Assembly (NCBI RefSeq): GCF_000220395.1
Contig: NW_004086313.1
Location: 1-64,000, forward strand
DNA length: 64,000 nt
Direction: 5' to 3'
Source of the DNA: Ichthyophthirius multifiliis
Taxonomy: Eukaryota; Ciliophora; Oligohymenophorea; Hymenostomatida
Shown here: positions 38,735 to 52,173 of the stretch, piece after piece
Layout of the letters: the number at the start of each line of letters is the position of its first letter
Numbering within the stretch: the first letter of the stretch is position 1
Program-made: the position numbers and the translations under genes
The notes under the pieces: model-generated
Database searches by the model: none
What the model saw: only the letters and a program-made list of their open reading frames with translations
Told to the model about the DNA's origin: nothing

Positions 38735-39244
38735 TCAATATGTCCACAATTATTTATTTAAATGTTCTTTTTCTAATATAATTTTTCCTTCTTTATATTT
38801 TTAAGATTCTTCGTACGCTTTAAACTTTGATAAATATAAATATAAGTTATTTTATAAAATATAATATATAATAAAATCAAAAATACATATTTCCATCCTA
38901 AAACAGTATCACATTTTTTACATGATATATTACTAACAATATGAATTCCTGTCAATAAAGTTTATTCTTCTTAAGCTGCACATTTAACATTTATTCTTAT
39001 TTAATAAATTATAATTAGATTTATTTTTATTTTTTATTATTTATATTACACTGAATTTAACAAATATGCTTTTCCATTTTAACCTTTAAATGCCTATTTT
39101 ATTTTTATCCTATTAATCAATTTTTCAATTTTTTAATTTTTATACTTTTGATATTAGCTCATTATATGAAGCTAAATGAGTATTACAAATTTTACATGTA
39201 AATATATTGTTTCCTTCTATATAATCTAAATATACCCTTCCCAT
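38735..39244 (-). CDS. Yippee-family zinc-binding protein
   Basis: Minus-strand gene, ATG 39244-39242 to TGA 38737-38735, introns 39094-39145, 38996-39049 and 38825-38886; exons total 342 nt (113 aa), the normal Yippee length. The two metal-binding CxxC pairs are present, in TCKICNTHLAS and ISCKKCDTVLGW. Other family marks are LISKAFKGQNGKAYL, CAAQEEQTLLTGIHIV and YEESQKYKEGKIILE. Yippee proteins have a small beta-rich zinc fold and are conserved across eukaryotes; some are subunits or partners of E3 ligase complexes, but a specific role here cannot be read from sequence. All three intron phases agree with the protein alignment in memory. Confidence 0.92.
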
Positions 39245-39332
39245 TTTTAAAATTTGAAGATTATTTTTTAATTTTTACTTTATTTATTAATAAAAAATGT
39301 TCAAAAATATAATAAAAATAATTTATTTTCAA

Positions 39333-39336
<4 letters not shown>

Positions 39337-39368
<32 letters not shown>

Positions 39369-39385
39369 TCTATTTATATATATAT

Positions 39386-39438
<53 letters not shown>
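39337..39438. repeat. (ATT)n followed by (TA)n microsatellites
   Basis: About ten ATT units at 39337-39367 run into TA tracts at 39378-39437. They lie between the Yippee start and the end of the protease gene. Confidence 0.85.
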
Positions 39439-39442
<4 letters not shown>

Positions 39443-39483
39443 TAATTAATATTAATTTATATATTTTTTTTATATATTTATTT

Positions 39484-42400
39484 TCATAATATCTAATATT
39501 ATAAATTAATTCTTTCCTGCATTTCTACTATACTTTTTGTTTTAAGAACTTATTAATGAAATTTTATATATTTCTTTTTTTTTTTTAAAAAAAAAAAAGT
39601 AAATGTATGATAAAATATATTTTTTATATACTCCTAGAATTTAACATATTCCAATAAATGTTTAATTTATATCATCTTCTAATGATTAATCAAATTAATT
39701 ATCGATTTACCATAAATATCTTTCTTTTTAAATAGATTATTTCATAAGATGTTCATCAATTGAATCTATTTTTAATTGATTTAATTTTAGATGATTTTTC
39801 ATTTACTCTTACATAACTTAATAATTTGTTATTTATGAAATTGCATTATTAATTCTTTCCTAATTTTTTTACAGTTTAATATTCCCGATATGTTTCATAA
39901 AATCAAAAAGAATATTTTATATTTATAAAATACTAATATCATCCATTTATAATTTCGCCGAAAAAAGTATAATGGATTTAATAGATTTAATAACAACTTC
40001 ATTAGTTTATTATTTAAATTCGAAAAGTTAGCATCCTAATTTAAGTAAAATAACTTTAAGCATGTCCCTGCTCATTCTATATAAATAATCATTTGAATTA
40101 GTATTATATTCTTATATATAATGCAAATAATCTAAAGATTCAATATAATTCTCTTCATTTAAAATTAGTTAGAAAACATGTAATAATGCAAAACAACTTT
40201 ATACCTTATTTAAATATAAATTATATTCCATATCTAATTTCTCAATATCTTTTTTACTTAAAATTATTTTATTTGGAGCCTTGAATTCACCCATAATTTC
40301 GAAATTACTTTTTAATTTCTGTATTAATCTTTTATAATTAGTCATTTATATAGTATCCAAAGAAAATTTATTTTTAGATTATTCCTTAATAGAAACATCC
40401 AATAAATGGTATTTTAGGAGTTCCTCAATACTATTACTTTAAAATCTCAAATAAATTGCGAAATTTCCTAAAGGAGGCAATGTTCCTTATCTTTTTTATT
40501 TTTCGTATTTTTTTCTTACATATTCATTCAAAAAAACAAATCTTTTAGAATAATTATCGGATATTTTATCCGCTAAAAAACTTATTTCATATTATTCTAA
40601 TTCTTAATATTATTTTTCGTTTTCTATATATATTTCTTTTTTCAACTATTCTTATACAAATTATTTTATTGTGTATTTTTAATTATCACTTGTAAGCAAA
40701 TCTACAGTTTATATACTTTCTTAATTGTCTTTTTCCATTAATTCAAATGTATATTCAAAAAGGCTTTCCGTATTATCCTATATATAAATTAAACAATAAG
40801 CACTAGTCATTTAGTAGCCTATTGCTTATTGCATTACTGTTTCTTCAGTTTCTTCTGCTACTTATGTATCATTAAATGAAAACCATTTTTTCCTATCACG
40901 AACGTATATATAAGCATAATAATGACCAGAATCTTTAAAATAAAAAGCAAATATTATTTTTTTCTCTCTTTTTTTTACCTGCATATCCTTTGTGAATTAA
41001 AATTGCGTGTAAAAAATATTTATTTTTCTGAAGATTTTTATATATTTTATCTATTTCAGACTTTTTAATTTTATTAAAAATTAAAAAATTATGAATTTAA
41101 GTTACATTTATGTTTTAAAGCTGATTTTCTAATTAGTTGATAAAATTTTATGTCTATTCTTAAAAGTTTAATAAAACTTAAGGAATTTTTTAATTAACAA
41201 ATTATTTTCTTTATTAATTTAGATCTTTTATACTTTAATTTAAATCATCTATATTTTTGTCTTTTTAATTTTCTACTAGTATTTGATTTTTATCTTATGT
41301 ATTAATAATATTATTGTTAATATTTTAATTATTAAGATTATTATTAATAATATCATCAAAAAAGTCAACATTTTACATTTAACTATTATTATTATTATTA
41401 ATAACTTAATCATTTAGATCTAATAAATTAATATTATTTTCCAAAATATTATCTTCAACAAAGAATTAAGACACTGTTTGATTACCATTTTATGCTTCTA
41501 ATTTAATTTCTTTTTTAGGTGAAAATTTCTCCTACTTTATTGATACTTATTATAATTCTTATTAATTTTCAGTAATAATTTTAACTGTATTTTAAATAAT
41601 ATCCGTAATAGATAAATTCAAATTTTAAAAATTTTTTATTCTAGAAAGTTCTTATTATAAAATATCTCTCTTTTTTTATTTGTATAGTTTTTTTTTTTAA
41701 TTTAATAAAAAAATTTACTTATTATTTTAAAGCTTTTAATTTAGGTTTATTTTCTAAAATATAATCTCTATTTTCTAATAAAAATCTATCAATATAAATC
41801 TCCTTTTCAAAATAAAATGGCGTATTTAATTTTTCAGGAAATCCTTTTTCTTTATTATAAACAACTCTTTGAATTTAAAACATTAAAGTTTCCGGTTTTT
41901 TTGTAATCCAACAAGTTTTTTCCATCTCTGTTTATTATCCAACATTATTTTTAAAATCATTTATATAAAGTGTATTATGGTTTTCCCAACTAGTATATAA
42001 ATCTTAATATTATAAATCTAAAATAATAGGCGAAAAAACGCTTTCTTCTGAATGCTATTTCAATTATCCGTTTTAATAATAAGCCACAAATTCTTTCCTT
42101 TTTCCAAAAAAAAGCTTATTAATTAATGAATCTTCATCCTCTAGCATTAATGATAGTTGTCTTTTTTACGGTTTATTCGGTGTCAAATCTTCATTTAACA
42201 AATCTTATGTTTGTACTTATTATTATTATTATTATGTTAATCCTAATATTTTTTGATGATCTTTGCCTTTTTATAATTATAAACCTTCTTAAATTCTTTC
42301 CAAAAATAATAAATTAAATTCCTCAACGTCCTTTTATTCGCCTAAAATCACTTATTTTCCTTCATTATCGACTATATTTTCTAATACAGACCGCGGGCAT

Positions 42401-42626
42401 GCATATTTTTTATCCGATAAAATCATAAATCCAAAAAGCCTTTATAAGCCTAAAACAAGTCTTATAGAAGCTTGTAATCTTGCTTGCTTTTATGGACTTA
42501 AATTGCTAAAATTAATATCTTATTAGCATCTATAATTCATGATTGCTTCTAAAAATTTAGGTAAGTAGAAATATGATTATATTAATGAATTAAAATAACA
42601 CGCTTTATTGTAGTAAAAAAATATAG

Positions 42627-42687
<61 letters not shown>

Positions 42688-42872
42688 AAATATTACTATT
42701 GCCATAATTTAATAACCCTACTGGTTATCCTTCTTTTCTTAATCTTTAATTAATTGGCAATATTTCATGCGTTTATTAATTTTGGTTTTAATCCTAAATA
42801 TTATTATTTTCTTAATTTTTGTTTTAAATTTATTAATTTTATTCCTTTTCTCTTTTATTTTTTTTTTTAAAA

Positions 42873-42938
<66 letters not shown>

Positions 42939-43140
42939 TAAAATATATTTTTTTTTACTAAAGATATACAATAACATCCAAAATAGGCTTATTTTATGTT
43001 GTTGAAATTTCTACAGCTCTATAAATCAAATCAGTTTTAAAACCCATTTCTTAAAGTTTTTAAACAACTTCATCTGATATATATGATGATTATTATTATT
43101 GCTATTATACTTGCTATATTTATTCGTTTTGTCTATACAT
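39484..43140 (-). CDS. ubiquitin-specific protease (USP, family C19)
   Basis: Minus-strand gene, ATG 43140-43138 to TGA 39486-39484, introns 39574-39631, 40933-40978, 41670-41718, 42603-42696 and 42852-42958; exons total 3,303 nt (1,100 aa). The N-terminus has a UBA-like segment (VVQKLQEMGFKTDLIYRAVE). The cysteine box is GLLNYGNTCYFNSLIQ, with the codon for T114-1 split by a (TA)n intron; the catalytic Cys is about residue 114. The histidine box is ADSGHYYAYI with His about 641, followed by FSFNDTQV. A UBA plus a split catalytic core resembles USP25/USP28. It should remove ubiquitin from proteins. A long N/Q-rich insert separates the two boxes and the C-terminal ~400 residues are helical and unassigned. 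Confidence 0.9.
42630..42684. repeat. (TA)n microsatellite inside a USP intron
   Basis: Long TA tract within intron 42603-42696, which interrupts the codon just before the catalytic cysteine. Confidence 0.9.
42876..42936. repeat. (TA)n microsatellite inside a USP intron
   Basis: Long TA tract within intron 42852-42958 of the protease gene. Confidence 0.9.
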
Positions 43141-44309
43141 TTTATATGAATATATTATTTTTTTTATTTTTTATTAATTTAAAGAAACTTATTTTATTTT
43201 ATTTTTAAAAAAAAGAAATCAAATAAAAAATATAAATTAAATATTCAAAATTAAAGAAAGTAATTTATTTTATAATAATTTTTTATAAATATATTTTTAA
43301 TATTTTTAAGTCTTAAAAAAAATATAGATAATCAATTTTACTTTAAAATTATGCCACAATTTTTTAATATTTAGATTTTGATTAATAATATTTAAATAAA
43401 TGCAATACAAAATTTAATTTATTTAATTTTTATTTTTTAGATATTCATCTATTTTATTTTACATATTAATTTAAAATAAATATATAATATAAATTTATTT
43501 ATATGCTATTAATAAATTGATAATGTATATTTAATTATAAAAATTATATAAAATAACTTTCAATTATATAAATATTTTTTATTTTATTTTCTATTTGTTA
43601 TTTTTATTTTTAATATAATTTTTTAAAAAAAAACTCTATATAAAAAAAATACAAGAAAAACGTGTCATTATTTTATATAGTTTTTAAATAAAAATTACAT
43701 AAAAAATATTAAAAAATAATATGAAAAAGTAATAAATAATAATAGTAAAATTTAATTAAAATATTTTTATTTATAATTAAAAAATCTAGATAATATTTAG
43801 ACAATTATTCTTATTTTTTGTTAAATTACTTAATTAACAAAACAACTATTACTATAAATTTTTATATTGATTAAAACATAAATAAAATAAAAATATTTAT
43901 TTTTTATAATTTATTTTTTTATTTTGAATAAATAAGCTTTTTTTTTTTTTAATAAAAATAAATGAAATATTAAATTTAATTTTTTTTTTTTGATATAATT
44001 TTATTTTTTTCTATTTTAAATATAAATAATGTACTTATCATATGATTAATATTTATAAAAATAAGATAAGGATTTATTTTATAAAATACAATTAATTTCA
44101 AACAATTTTAAATATTATAAATGTAAAATTAGTAATATTTTTCTATTTCTTTTTTTTTAATTTTATTGATTTATACAATTTATAATCATATTTTTTTCTT
44201 CTTTTTATAGCAATGATTATTTATATAAAAAATAAAAAAGTTTTAGAGGAAAAAAAAAAAAAATATAACAATTAAGAAATCTATAATATTTTTCTATATT
44301 ATTCTTAAA
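43141..44309. other. intergenic region between divergent genes
   Basis: About 1.2 kb of A/T sequence between the start of the USP gene (minus) and the next plus-strand gene. T runs occur near 43941 and 43981. No coding frame was seen. Confidence 0.5.
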
Positions 44310-45411
44310 ATGTAATATCAAAATTCAAAAAATACAGATACGAATAGAAATAGATGTAGTCTAGCAATTTCAAAAAAAAGATAATATAAAATAGAAGCCT
44401 AAAAAAAAAAAGATAAAAATATATTAAATGTAGACCTATTAAGAATATTAAAATGTTTATAGAAATAGGCGAAGAGCCTTTATTTTTTTTATATGGTAGC
44501 TTTTGTATAGATTTGAGATTTTACAAAGACTTAAATTATGAAAAAATAGCAGCATGAAATTCTAAAATAAATATAACATAAATACTCTAATAAAAAGATT
44601 ATATAACATTTAATTTTTAATAAATAGATTAGCCAATGAGAAATTTTAAGGCAGTTTAGTAAAGGCTAAAAAGTTGCTAAAATTAAGATTTAAAATAAAT
44701 TTCTGATTTCTTGAATCAATATTAATAAATAATAGACTTAAGAATTTCTTAGATTTAATAAATAAAATAAAATATAAAAATAATTTAGAATATTTATAGG
44801 TAATTTAAAATCTAAGATATTAAGAATTTGAATAAATGAAAAATTTAATTATTAATGATTTAAATTAAAAAAGTGTTAAGTATTTGGCATTTACAACTAG
44901 TGCTAATTATAAAACAGGAGATAGTTAAATGATGTAAGTAATTTGCAATAATGATATTTTGCATTTTTTTGGAATAACGTAGGAATAATATTCGAAAATC
45001 GGAATGAGAAATGGGGGATTAGAAATTTTTGAATAAATGTAATAATTATTATATATAAAAAATGTTTTAAATTGCATGCTATTCCCAAATTAATAAAATT
45101 ATTTTTAAATTTAAATAAAAACTTTTGATAATATTGATGTTTTAGTTAAATTATCTATTTAAAATTTTTTTATTCAAAACAATAATTTTTCAGAATTTAT
45201 GGGTGATTTTGTACTTTAAATTTAATTTTTTGATGTCGATGAACTTTAGTTATCAAGACTTTATTATATAAGAAATTAATAAATCTAAAATCCGTTAATC
45301 GAATGGGAGGAGAATTTTGAATATACCAAACAATCTAATTTGTTAATTGATAAATTTTATTTAAAAAATGAACAGCTATATAAAAAAGGAAGAAAAAAGA
45401 AATCTGATTGA
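44310..45411 (+). CDS. putative bZIP/PAS-like regulatory protein
   Basis: Plus-strand gene, ATG 44310 to TGA 45409-45411. The last ~190 codons are one clean frame. An intron at 44673-44735 (63 nt) removes an in-frame TGA; the boundaries of an earlier intron between about 44450 and 44660 are not resolved. The N-terminus NRNRCSLAISKKRQYK resembles the basic region of bZIP factors (NRxxAxxSRxRK). The C-terminal part (QVICNNDILHFFGITQEQYSKIGMRNGG) looks like a PAS-type sensor fold, followed by more mixed alpha/beta sequence. A bZIP plus PAS-like layout would suggest a transcription factor, but both matches are by eye. Confidence 0.4.
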
Positions 45412-46931
45412 TTTTTTTTTAAAATAACTTTTTTAATTTACTATATATTGTATTTAGTTTCTAAATAATACATATTATATTATTAAATTATAATTTTAAA
45501 TATTTATTTTCTGGATAATAGATATTTATAAAAAAATGATATATTATTTTTTACTAATTTAAAATTATTATATATATTATACGATAAATAAATATGAAAA
45601 AAAAAAAAAATTAGAATTTTTTATAAACAATAATTAAATGCTCAAATTAATATTTATAAATAAACGATACTTTGTATCATAATAATTTTAAAAAGAATAT
45701 AAAATGTTTTTTTTCTATTAATTGAAGCAATTAATTTAATTTTTAAAACTTAGTGTTTCTAAATATTTTAATATACTCTATATAATAGTTATTCATTTTT
45801 AAAACCTATTATATATCATTAAAATAATTAATTTCATTTTATAACTATTAAAACTATTATTTTTTTAAATCATAAATATTAAATATATGTTTTTTTTAGA
45901 ATCATATATTTTATTTATAACTTTACTTATTTGGATTAAATTATTAGAATTTGAATAAGATTGATATATGTATTATTAAATCAAAAATAAGATATCAATA
46001 TATTAAAAAAGTCATTTTTTTTAATAAATATAATTAAATTATTTTAATTTTGTATATATAAAAATAAAATAAAACAAATAAAAATATTAAAATAAATTAG
46101 ATAAAATTTATAATTTATCTATTTTTTTTATCAGTAAATATATTAAATATAACAATACAAAAGAAAATATTTCTTTTAATAAATATATATTACAATATAT
46201 CTTTAATATTATTGTTGTTTTTAATTAATATATTAGTAGTATTTTAATATTATGTTAAAACATATTTAATTTTTATATTCTTTACATTTTATATTTAAAT
46301 TTAAATAATTATTAAGTTAGTATGTTTTTCGTTTCATATTATCTATTTTAACCTTATATTAATTAATATCAATTATAAATGAAATATATTTATTTATATA
46401 ATAATTATTAAATAAAACCTTTATAAATTTTATATTAAATATGGTATTTTATTCCAACATTTATTAAAAACTTATTGAAAAAATTAATTTTTTAATCTTT
46501 TTTTTTATTTTTTATTATCATTTTATTCTTATATAAAAATAAAATGCTAAAAAAAAATAAGATTCAAACATTTATAATAAAAAACTTTGAAAAAAAGCTA
46601 ATATATTATAATTCCAAATGTAAAACATTTATATTTATTCGTTATAATTTTATTATTTTTTACTTAATAAAAATGATAATTATTTTTTTATTCTGTTTAT
46701 AATTAATTAAATTATATTAAAAATTAAACATTATATATTCAACATTATTCATAATTAAATAATGTTTTGATCTTTTTTTTTTTTTTTTTTAAAAAAAAAA
46801 AATATGTTGATTGATAATGAATTTTTTAAAAAAAAATCGTTTTATTTTTTATTTAGGAAGATTATTTATTATATACTAAATAAAAAAGTAAATGCATAAA
46901 TTACATATATGTAAATATATATTTAATAGTT
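45412..46931. other. intergenic AT-rich DNA between convergent genes
   Basis: About 1.5 kb of A/T sequence with A and T runs and no followed coding frame. Confidence 0.5.
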
Positions 46932-48924
46932 TCATTCTTCTTGTTAATCATATTCTTTTATTTATTCCTAATCTTCCTCATCACTAGCACAATCCTATTC
47001 TAAATTTAAGTTTAAAACATAACTTTAATATCCTTTTTGGCCATCTAAAACACCAAGATTACAAAGACATAAATATGCAGTTTTTTTATCATCTAATATT
47101 TTTGCGCACTAGAGAAAATATTTAAATTATTTTTAATAAAATATAAAATATAATATTATTTTTATTGTTACATCAATTGAATCTCTAAGAACTTTTACAC
47201 CATTTTCAGTATTTTTCATTTCTATATATCCCAAAATTTTAGTAATATGTAATAAACAATCTAATTAAAGTTTATTTTTTTTAATTTTTTGCTTAATTCG
47301 TAACAATCCTATCGTAAAAATAAATATTTAGATAAATCTAATTTTTTTAAAAAAGAATTTACTGTAAAATGATTTAAAGAATCTTCTAAATATCCCGATT
47401 CTTACAAAGTTAGTCCCAATTATCCTAAGCAAAGGCATTCAGATTCTAATTCCTTTTTTTATTTTTGTAATAAATTTATATATAAAATATTCTATTCTTT
47501 TATTTTACATCTCTGTCTCTCGACCATTGTAAAGCATATGAAAAATTTTCTATAGACTCTTATCTCATTTGATATTTTCTTAAGACTATACCTAAGTTAT
47601 AATAGCCTGCAAATATATTCTCTTAATCGGAATTTTCTATGTTTATTTTATGATATTCTAGGCTTTTTTCATAATCATTAATATAAAAATAATCAATTCC
47701 AATTCTATTTGCTCCTAAAGCAATACCAATTTTATCTTCCATTATGTTTGCGCATGTTTAATATTTAAGATAAGATTTAAGAGCCTTAAACAAAAAACAA
47801 TTTTTTGTTTAAAAAAAATAAATTAAAATAATTACTTCGTTATATTTCTTTTAATTATCATAAACTACTCCTAAATAAAAACTTAAATGTGCTTCTTTTT
47901 AGACATCACCTGCTTATTATCCTGCTTTTACTCTTATTAGAAGATCCTTTACATTATTTTTATTATTTTCATCAAATATATTAAGTAAAGGCACAGAAGG
48001 AGCATACCTTTTAAAAAAAAAAAAAAATTAAATAAATTAAGGTAAGAATATTTTACGAAATTACCCATTACCAGGATTTATAGGTGAAAAAGAAGTTGCA
48101 TTAGGTAAGTCAGGAGGTTAAACTTAAATTAATTAATCAAAGAATTATTTTTATGGTTCATTATTTTAATCTAAACATAAAGTCTACTCTAATATAGAAA
48201 CATTACTTTTAAAATTCTTTTCTTGTACTCTTTTTACCGGACTTTATGTTTATACACCCATTTTGACTTTAGCATCTTCTTTCAAAGTAGAATTAATTAA
48301 AACACTTTAGTTTTTAAAAACTTCTTATTAATTAAATTTCACTACACTTTTTTTATCTTTTTTATTATTATTCATTAAATTATTTGGATTCTCTGTATTA
48401 CTTGAATGAAAAAACTATTCGGCAGAATCTAAAAATTTTATTTCTTAAACTTCTTATTCTTTTTCAGCTATTTTTAATTGATTTAATCGCGATTATTATG
48501 GTAGGACAAATATTTCTTTAAACATTTAAAAATCACTTTCTTTTTTCCTTAAAGGTTTTATTTAAAATTAATTTGCCTGTTTTATCCTTTTTTATTAAGG
48601 CTCTATTTATTTAATATATTAATTCATTTTTTTTTATGTATTTTAATCTGCTCCGTTAAATAATACACTTGCTTCTTCTATTTAATTTTCCATTTCTTCT
48701 AATACTTTTATTGAATTAAATGATATTGGTTTTAATTTCTCTTTTAACCCGAATCTTGAAGGCTAAATCGGAGTTGAATGCATTTAGTTATTTTAAGCAA
48801 TTGTTTGAACTATATTTGGATTTTTATTTAAGCTGAATGTCTTTTAATGAATGTTTGATTAGTTTAACAATTATTTTTATTAACTTTATTCATGGTTTGG
48901 TGGCGATTATTATGATTTGTTCAT
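46932..48924 (-). CDS. tetratricopeptide-repeat protein with Q-rich N-terminus
   Basis: Minus-strand gene, ATG 48924-48922 to TGA 46934-46932, introns 47109-47171, 47261-47304, 47453-47508, 47785-47835 and 48008-48064; exons total 1,722 nt (573 aa). The first ~270 residues are disordered and rich in Q, N, S and K. The rest is a row of TPRs: EAHLSFYLGVVYDNQKKYNEA, GIALGANRIGIDYFYINDYEKSL, AGYYNLGIVLRK and ECLCLGQLGLTLQESGYLEDSL. The tail is acidic (CASDEEDQEQ). TPR arrays bind partner proteins. The layout is compatible with ciliary TPR proteins such as TTC29, but I cannot assign one. Without the 44-nt intron the frame breaks, which supports that junction. Confidence 0.7.
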
Positions 48925-49331
48925 TTTCTATAATTAATTTTATGTTTAATGCTTTACTTATTTACAGTTTTATTGTTTATTTTTAATAAAATAAATAAAT
49001 TAGATTTTTATTTTTATTTTATTTTTTTATTATCTTTAAAATTAATTATAAAAAAGTTATATATTTATTTAATATTTTTTATATTAAATTTCGATTGTTA
49101 TACAATCTATCCATAAATTACAATCGGTTTAAAATTAAACATAATACATATTGAATATAAATAAATTAATTTTATCATAAAATTTATAAAAAAATAATAA
49201 TATTTTATTTAAATTTTTAATATTAATTAATTTCTAAAAATAATATTTTATAATAAGCAATTATATTCTACTTTAAAATAACTTTATAATATATAATTTC
49301 GATATATAATTATATAAGTTATTCTGTAAAA
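48925..49331. other. intergenic spacer
   Basis: About 400 bases of A/T sequence between two minus-strand genes; no feature seen. Confidence 0.4.
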
Positions 49332-50599
49332 TCAATTATTATCTTTTAATTACTATATCTATTTTCTTAATCTATTTTTACTTTTTTATTTTAACTAGAT
49401 ATTTAAATACTAATATTATTATTTTATTGTTAGTTATAATTTAAATATAATATTAATAATTATGATTTCTAAATTTTTTATTTAATTGTTAAGTTAATTG
49501 ATTACGTTTTATTTTTTAATATAAAATGAATTTCTACTATCATTAATATTATTTTGAATATATTTTACTTTAATCATTATTTAAAACATAGCAACTAATT
49601 TAGCTTTTATTTGTCTTTTTTTTGCTTGAAATTTAATGTTTTCTTAATTATTTTGGGGCTGTTATAAGTTAATTTTTTGTACAGATACTACTTTATCTTA
49701 TTAATAATATTCAGTTTACGTTCCTATTTTTTTTTTTATTAATTTTCTATTTAAATTATATTTTTTTTATTAAATATTCATTTAATTTTTATCTTTTTAT
49801 ACATATAACTTAATTTTTTTTATTTCTAATGAGTTTCGAATTCGAAGGTAATTTAAATTTTTTATAATTGATAAATTTATCATAAAGCTAGTTTTTAATT
49901 ATTATTTTAACTAATTAATATTTTATTTTTTTGAGTTTATTTATTCTCTTATTATAATATTACATGAACAAAAGATTTTTAAGTATTTTTAAAACTAAAA
50001 CAAAAATTACTAATATTAAGAATAGAATATGATAATACCCTTTTTTTTATTTTTTTTGGAGGACATTTATATTCTATTTTTTTATCATTCTTAATAGTAA
50101 TAACAGATGTACCTGAAAATATGCATTTTTTTGTTCTTTTTTGTAACTTTTTTTCGCCTTTTTTGTTAAAAATTTGTAATATTTTTCTAAAAAAAAATAG
50201 AGTCTAGATCATCTTCAGAATAACATCTTTCACTTCTACTAAAATGATCTTCTGAATTATCTCTTTATTTTAAGATTCTCAATAAAATTTCTAATTATGG
50301 ATTAAAATATTTTATTTCCTAATAAGTCATATAAACTCATATAAACGCTTATACCTGTTTCTTTATAGGAAAATTTGCTTCTTTTTTTTTAATTTAACTA
50401 TACAATTATATGTTTATTTTTTATACTTAAGAGTATATTAAAATGCATCTTCTTACTAAATTTAGATAAGCAAAGAAACTAGTTTTTAAAGTATAAATAT
50501 TTGGTATATTTAAAATTTTCCATAAAGATATTCGGGAAGTTCTTTAATAATATTTTTAAACTTAAAAAGTAAAATCTTCGATCCTTATTTTCTATCCAT
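49332..50599 (-). CDS. uncharacterised coiled-coil protein, probable single membrane span
   Basis: Minus-strand gene read from ATG 50599-50597. Introns at 50398-50426 (29 nt), 50319-50354 (36 nt) and about 50088-50122 (35 nt) join well-formed protein segments: KNIIKELPEYLYGKF, KKKEANFPIKKQEIKYFNPQLE and NSEDHFSRSERCYSEDDLDS. A hydrophobic span follows (YYHILFLILVIFVLVL), then basic coiled coil. One frame stops at TGA 49713-49711. A different frame over 49340-49740 is also protein-like (GTQTEYYQQDKVVSVQ, KRQIKAKLVAMFQ), so the gene may run to TGA 49334-49332 through a further intron. No family is recognised. The long T-rich plus-strand ORF 49526-50032 is the antisense of this region. Confidence 0.4.
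50398..50426 (-). other. 29-nt intron candidate
   Basis: On the minus strand it starts GTATAAAAAA and ends TGTATAG. It joins AFQYTL to NQIKKKEANFPIKK in frame. It has the same length as the 29-nt intron in the HECT gene. Confidence 0.5.
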
Positions 50600-51825
50600 T
50601 TAATTTGTTAGAAATTGAAAAATTTGAGTAGATATTTATTAAAATTTTAATAAAAAAATGAATTTAATATTTTAATAAAAATAACAAAAAAATATATATT
50701 TCTAAATATAATTATTGGTTATACTTCTTTTTAATTCTTCTTAAATATAGATTTATAAACGATTATTTAGAAATAATTTGTTTATGATATCTTCTATTTA
50801 AAAAAGGTTAATTATAATTTTTCATTTCTATTTATATTTTAATTAATTTTATTTTTTTTTTATTAAAAAAAAATTAACTTTTTAATATAATAGAAGGCTA
50901 AATACCCTTTATAATAAAGATTTATATTTAGAAAAATTCAATATATTATGATTTGATTATATATTTTTGATTGTATTAGTATAGAAAGAAAACACAATTA
51001 ATTAATTTCTTTATAATTAATATAATTTTAAAAATTAAATTTTATTAATTTTTTTTTAATTAATTCAAATTAAAAATATTTTCCAAAGCTTAATTAGGAT
51101 TTTCCAGATTTGATTTTGAATAAAATACTAAATCTTAATTTTTCAATTTAAATTAAAGAAATATATTGTATAAATTAATATTTAAAACTCTATTTATTTA
51201 TATCCAATATAAAAATTGCTAAATATATTTATTTATCTTTATCGGAATATTTAATTATCTATGTGATATTTATCTAAATTAATGCTAATGTATTTAAAAA
51301 GTAAATTAATAATTTATTTTTTGAAGTTTAAAATAAATTTTTTAACATATTATGTAAAAAAAAAAAATTAAATATATCTTGATAATATAATAAATTTAAT
51401 TTCTATAAATTTATACATAAAAACATATTTTAATTAATAAATAAATCATAATAAACATATAAATATATAAAATTATAATTTTCATTTATAAAATTTAAAA
51501 AATATAAATATTAAATTTATAAAAATTCATGAAATTATTAAAATGCTATAATATCTATTACAAATATTAAAAAAAAATATCTATTACAAATATTTTAAAA
51601 TAAAATTATAATAAGACTTTTTAAAATAGCTAAAATAAAAAATTATTTTTTACATAAATTTAATATATGTATAAATATATATATAAAAATATAAATATAT
51701 ATAATATAATATATTAATATATATATTTATATACATATTTATATTATTTTTAATATTAATAATGTACCATATTATATTTAATAAAATTCTTATAAATTAT
51801 TATATTATTTGTAATAATTTTTTTA
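50600..51825. other. intergenic AT-rich DNA
   Basis: About 1.2 kb with no coding frame. A near-duplicated block ATCTATTACAAATATT occurs at about 51551 and 51579. Confidence 0.45.
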
Positions 51826-52120
51826 TCATTCTCTATATTTTTCTAAAAATTCACTATATATCTAAATTAATAAATTCTTATTTTTCTGATTTTCATAAAT
51901 ATTTTTTTCGTATTTCTTATAGCTATAAAAAGCTTTTATAACTCTTTAATCATCATTGTCAATCATGCTTTCTAAGTATTTAATCTATTTTTTATATAGA
52001 ATATTTTATTGAAATTTTTACATACTTAATTTTCACTCCAATTGTACTTTTTTTAAAATTCTTTTATTTATTTTTTAGCTTCAACTATTTATTTTAATTT
52101 TAAATATTTTATTTTATTTA

Positions 52121-52173
<53 letters not shown>

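Noticed and set aside
44555-44706. TGA read as tryptophan in the bZIP/PAS-like gene
   Set aside because: The TGA at 44704 lies in an in-phase 63-nt intron, and the other lies near an unresolved intron. Other genes use TGA only as stop.
47260-47305. Missing base in an A run of the TPR gene (46932-48924)
   Set aside because: A 44-nt intron at 47261-47304 restores the frame with matching phases.
49526-50032. Plus-strand ORF of 168 codons that looks like a multi-span membrane protein
   Set aside because: It is T-rich low-complexity sequence opposite A-rich coding frames on the minus strand, which carry better mixed composition and splice signals.
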